NCBI GenBank assembly: GCA_002746395.1
Contig: NVXA01000001.1
Coordinates: 242,512 to 250,833, forward strand
Origin: Paracoccaceae bacterium
Lineage (GTDB): Bacteria > Pseudomonadota > Alphaproteobacteria > Rhodobacterales > Rhodobacteraceae
Length of the DNA: 8,322 nucleotides
Reading direction: 5' to 3'
In this document: positions 6,303-8,322 of the stretch, in pieces
Layout: each line of letters begins with the position of its first letter
Numbering within the stretch: position 1 is the stretch's first letter
Made by a program: the position numbers and the translations under genes
The notes under the pieces: model-generated
What the model saw: only the letters and a program-made list of their open reading frames with translations
Told to the model about the DNA's origin: nothing
Databases searched by the model: none

Positions 6303-7612
6303 GTATTAACCGCAATGTCCTTTTGTTCGCCGGTATGTTCGGCCTGTTGGCCATCGTTGGTTTCGGCCAGAGCTGGTCGGTGGCGTTAACCATTTTTAAC
6401 CTTTGCCTGATTTCTGCGATAATGGCGCTAGGCGTTAACATCCAGTGGGGATATGCGGGGCTGTTCAACGTCGGCATCATGGGCTTTGCGGCCCTTGGCG
6501 GCGTGGCGGCAGTGCTGGTTTCCAAACCACCTGTAACCGAGGCATGGGGCGCAGGCGCGATGGGCATCGGCCTTGCGATTGTGTCGCTGGGCGTAACCAT
6601 AGGGGCCACGATTTATGCACGGCGCAAGCTGACGGGGCGGGTTCGCAACCTTGCCAGCTTAGCCATTATCGTTGCAGGGTTTTTCATAACGCGCGGGATA
6701 TTTGACCCTGCCGTTAGCGCAATCGAGGCGATTGAACCGGCCAAAACCGGATACCTCGGCGGATTGGGTTTGCCGATCATCCTCTCGTGGTTGGTGGGTG
6801 GATTATTCGCCGCTGCGGCCGCATGGCTGGTGGGTAAAATCGCACTCGGTTTACGCTCGGATTATCTGGCGATTGCGACGCTGGGAATCGCGGAGATTAT
6901 CCTCGCGGTGCTGAAAAACGAGGATTGGTTAACGCGCGGCGTGAAAAACGTCGCGGGCCTTGAGCGCCCCGTTCCACGCGAGATCGAGTTGCAGAACGCT
7001 GACTGGTTTATATCGCTTGCAGACACGCTTGGGACAAACGTGATCAGCTTCAGCTCTATCTTCGTAAAGCTGTCTTATTCCGTGTTGTTTACGATCGTTT
7101 TGCTGGCCATTTTGTGGCTATCCGAAAAGGCACTGAAATCGCCGTGGGGCCGCATGATGCGTGCCATTCGTGACAACCGCGACGCGGCTGAAGCGATGGG
7201 TAAAGACGTAACTCGCCGCCATCTACAGGTGTTCATTCTGGGGTCTGCCGTCGTGGGTATTGCGGGCGCGATGCTGACAACGCTGGACGGGCAATTTACA
7301 CCAACTACATACAACCCGTTACGGTTTACGTTCCTTATCTGGGTGATGGTTATTGTCGGCGGGTCCGGCAACAACTGGGGCGCGGTGTTGGGTGGTTTCC
7401 TGATCTGGTTCGTCTGGATCGAGGCTGAACCGGCCGGTGCGTGGCTGATGAACCTTGTGACATCGGGCATGAATGAGGGCAGCGCCTTGCGCGACCACCT
7501 GATCACATCCGCCCCACACATGCGCCTTATGGTAATGGGTATGATCCTGCTGCTGGTTTTACGTTTCAGTCCGCGCGGATTGATACCGGAAAAAAGCGGG
7601 CGCGGTGGGTGA
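6299..7612 (+). CDS. livM: ABC transporter permease, LivM-like, with expanded loops
   Basis: This is the second inner-membrane channel subunit. It has 437 residues, against about 300-360 for many LivM proteins, although E. coli LivM is also long. Family marks are ALGVNIQWGYAGLFNVG (43-59), GLRSDYLAIATLGIAEI (184-200), the ATPase-coupling loop GRMMRAIRDNRDAAEAMG (284-301), a VIVGGSGNNWGAVLGG block near 355-370 and the terminal FSPRGLIPE. Between the first and second of these lie about 120 residues, roughly twice the usual spacing. This stretch includes extra hydrophobic segments around 85-100, 117-130 and 150-175. A further loop of about 35 residues (around 375-412) sits before the last helix. 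Its start overlaps the livH stop, so translation is likely coupled. Family membership is firm; the function of the insertions is unknown. Confidence 0.92.
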   Translation: MSINRNVLLFAGMFGLLAIVGFGQSWSVALTIFNLCLISAIMALGVNIQWGYAGLFNVGIMGFAALGGVAAVLVSKPPVTEAWGAGAMGIGLAIVSLGVTIGATIYARRKLTGRVRNLASLAIIVAGFFITRGIFDPAVSAIEAIEPAKTGYLGGLGLPIILSWLVGGLFAAAAAWLVGKIALGLRSDYLAIATLGIAEIILAVLKNEDWLTRGVKNVAGLERPVPREIELQNADWFISLADTLGTNVISFSSIFVKLSYSVLFTIVLLAILWLSEKALKSPWGRMMRAIRDNRDAAEAMGKDVTRRHLQVFILGSAVVGIAGAMLTTLDGQFTPTTYNPLRFTFLIWVMVIVGGSGNNWGAVLGGFLIWFVWIEAEPAGAWLMNLVTSGMNEGSALRDHLITSAPHMRLMVMGMILLLVLRFSPRGLIPEKSGRGG

Positions 7613-7630
7613 ACCGTTTAGGAACGTGCG

Positions 7631-8322
7631 ATGATTACCGATTGGGATGACGCCTATGCAAACGGGATTTACGTGGACGACGTCGACGATATCGCCGCGA
7701 AGTGGGAAGTAGACGGAGCCGCGTTTCGCGACCGGATGACCGCCACCAAACGGGCAGAGCTGAACGTACCTTACGGCCAACACCCGCGCGAGGTTATGGA
7801 TATTTACCATCCTGAAGGCACGCCCAAAGGGTTGGTGGTTTTTATCCACGGGGGGTACTGGATATCGCGCGACAAAAACCTGTGGTCGCATCTGGCAACA
7901 GGGCCGCTTGCCAACGGCTGGGCGGTTGCAATGCCCGAATATGCCCTTTGCCCCGAGGTTAGAATTGCTGATATCACCTGCCAAATCGCCACGGCAATTA
8001 ATTTTGCCGCCGCGCGGATCGGTGGGCCAATTCACATAACAGGGCATTCCGCAGGCGGGCATTTAGCGGCGCGGATGGGGTGCAGCGATGTCGATCTGGC
8101 CTGTGCCGCCCGCGTCAAACGGATTGTCCCGATCAGCGGCGTGCATGATCTGCGCCCGATGCTGCGCACCGCGATGAACGCTGATTTCAAGATGGATATG
8201 CCGGATGCCATTGCCGAAAGCCCTGCCCTGTTGACCCCGCGCACGGGCTTCGATCTGACCTGCTGGGTTGGCGCGGCTGAACGGCCAGAATTCGTGCGTC
8301 AAAACGCGTTACTGGCCAATAT
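7631..8322 (+). CDS. Alpha/beta hydrolase, kynurenine formamidase/BD-FAE-like, partial
   Basis: This is a cytoplasmic serine hydrolase; no signal peptide is visible. The frame is open for 230 codons to the right edge, and perhaps 30-50 more would complete the fold. The N-terminus DWDDAYANG (4-12) resembles the opening of bacterial arylformamidase-like hydrolases. The oxyanion-hole motif is HGGYW (73-77), and the nucleophile elbow is GHSAGG (138-143) with Ser140. A following block, WVGAAERPEFVRQNALLA, fits the strand carrying the catalytic acid, but reads Glu-Arg where Asp/Glu-Ser is common. The catalytic His is expected beyond the window. Family members hydrolyse N-formylkynurenine, small esters or carbamates. 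ATG at 7631 is preceded by AGGAA (7620-7624) at 6 bases. It follows livM by 18 bases, so it very likely belongs to the importer operon and may process the imported compound. No kynureninase or tryptophan dioxygenase is visible, so a kynurenine role is only a suggestion. Confidence 0.88.
   Translation, partial: MITDWDDAYANGIYVDDVDDIAAKWEVDGAAFRDRMTATKRAELNVPYGQHPREVMDIYHPEGTPKGLVVFIHGGYWISRDKNLWSHLATGPLANGWAVAMPEYALCPEVRIADITCQIATAINFAAARIGGPIHITGHSAGGHLAARMGCSDVDLACAARVKRIVPISGVHDLRPMLRTAMNADFKMDMPDAIAESPALLTPRTGFDLTCWVGAAERPEFVRQNALLAN

Noticed and set aside
7559..8062. 167-codon minus-strand open frame over the hydrolase
   Set aside because: The plus strand encodes a hydrolase with HGGYW and GHSAGG motifs in order and a good ribosome binding site, so the antisense frame is spurious.

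Overview
The window looks like a chromosomal segment of an alphaproteobacterium, most likely a Rhodobacterales (roseobacter-type) organism. This is an inference from protein style, moderate-to-high G+C and gene order; there is no rRNA or other marker gene to fix the taxon. There are eight protein genes. Seven encode membrane transport functions and one encodes an alpha/beta hydrolase. I see no tRNA, rRNA, CRISPR array, insertion sequence or phage gene.

Left part (1-962, minus strand): the N-terminal 320 codons of a KefB/KefC-type monovalent cation:proton antiporter (CPA2 family). It runs off the left edge and probably starts at a TTG codon. The plus-strand open frames across this stretch are antisense shadows. 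A 129-base divergent gap (963-1091), containing a perfect 13-base palindrome, separates it from a plus-strand MFS exporter (1092-2285).

Centre and right (2286-8322, plus strand): a 250-base leader precedes a complete branched-chain amino acid-type (HAAT/Liv) ABC importer. The order is periplasmic binding protein (2536-3726), a strong intrinsic terminator (3748-3777), the LivG-like ATPase, the LivF-like ATPase, the LivH-like permease, the LivM-like permease and then an alpha/beta hydrolase of the kynurenine formamidase/BD-FAE type, cut by the right edge. ATGA overlaps join livG-livF and livH-livM, only 3 bases separate livF from livH, and 18 bases separate livM from the hydrolase, so these genes form a tight operon. 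The binding protein is probably made in excess because the terminator sits directly after it.

Inferred working model: the exported binding protein captures a small amide or amino-acid-like ligand in the periplasm, LivHM/LivGF import it using ATP, and the cytoplasmic hydrolase may act on the imported compound. The ligand cannot be read from sequence. No convincing undescribed system was found. The points most worth a second look are the hydrolase coupled to the importer, the expanded loops in both permeases, the LivG Walker B/D-loop variant, the internal terminator and the palindrome upstream of the MFS gene.
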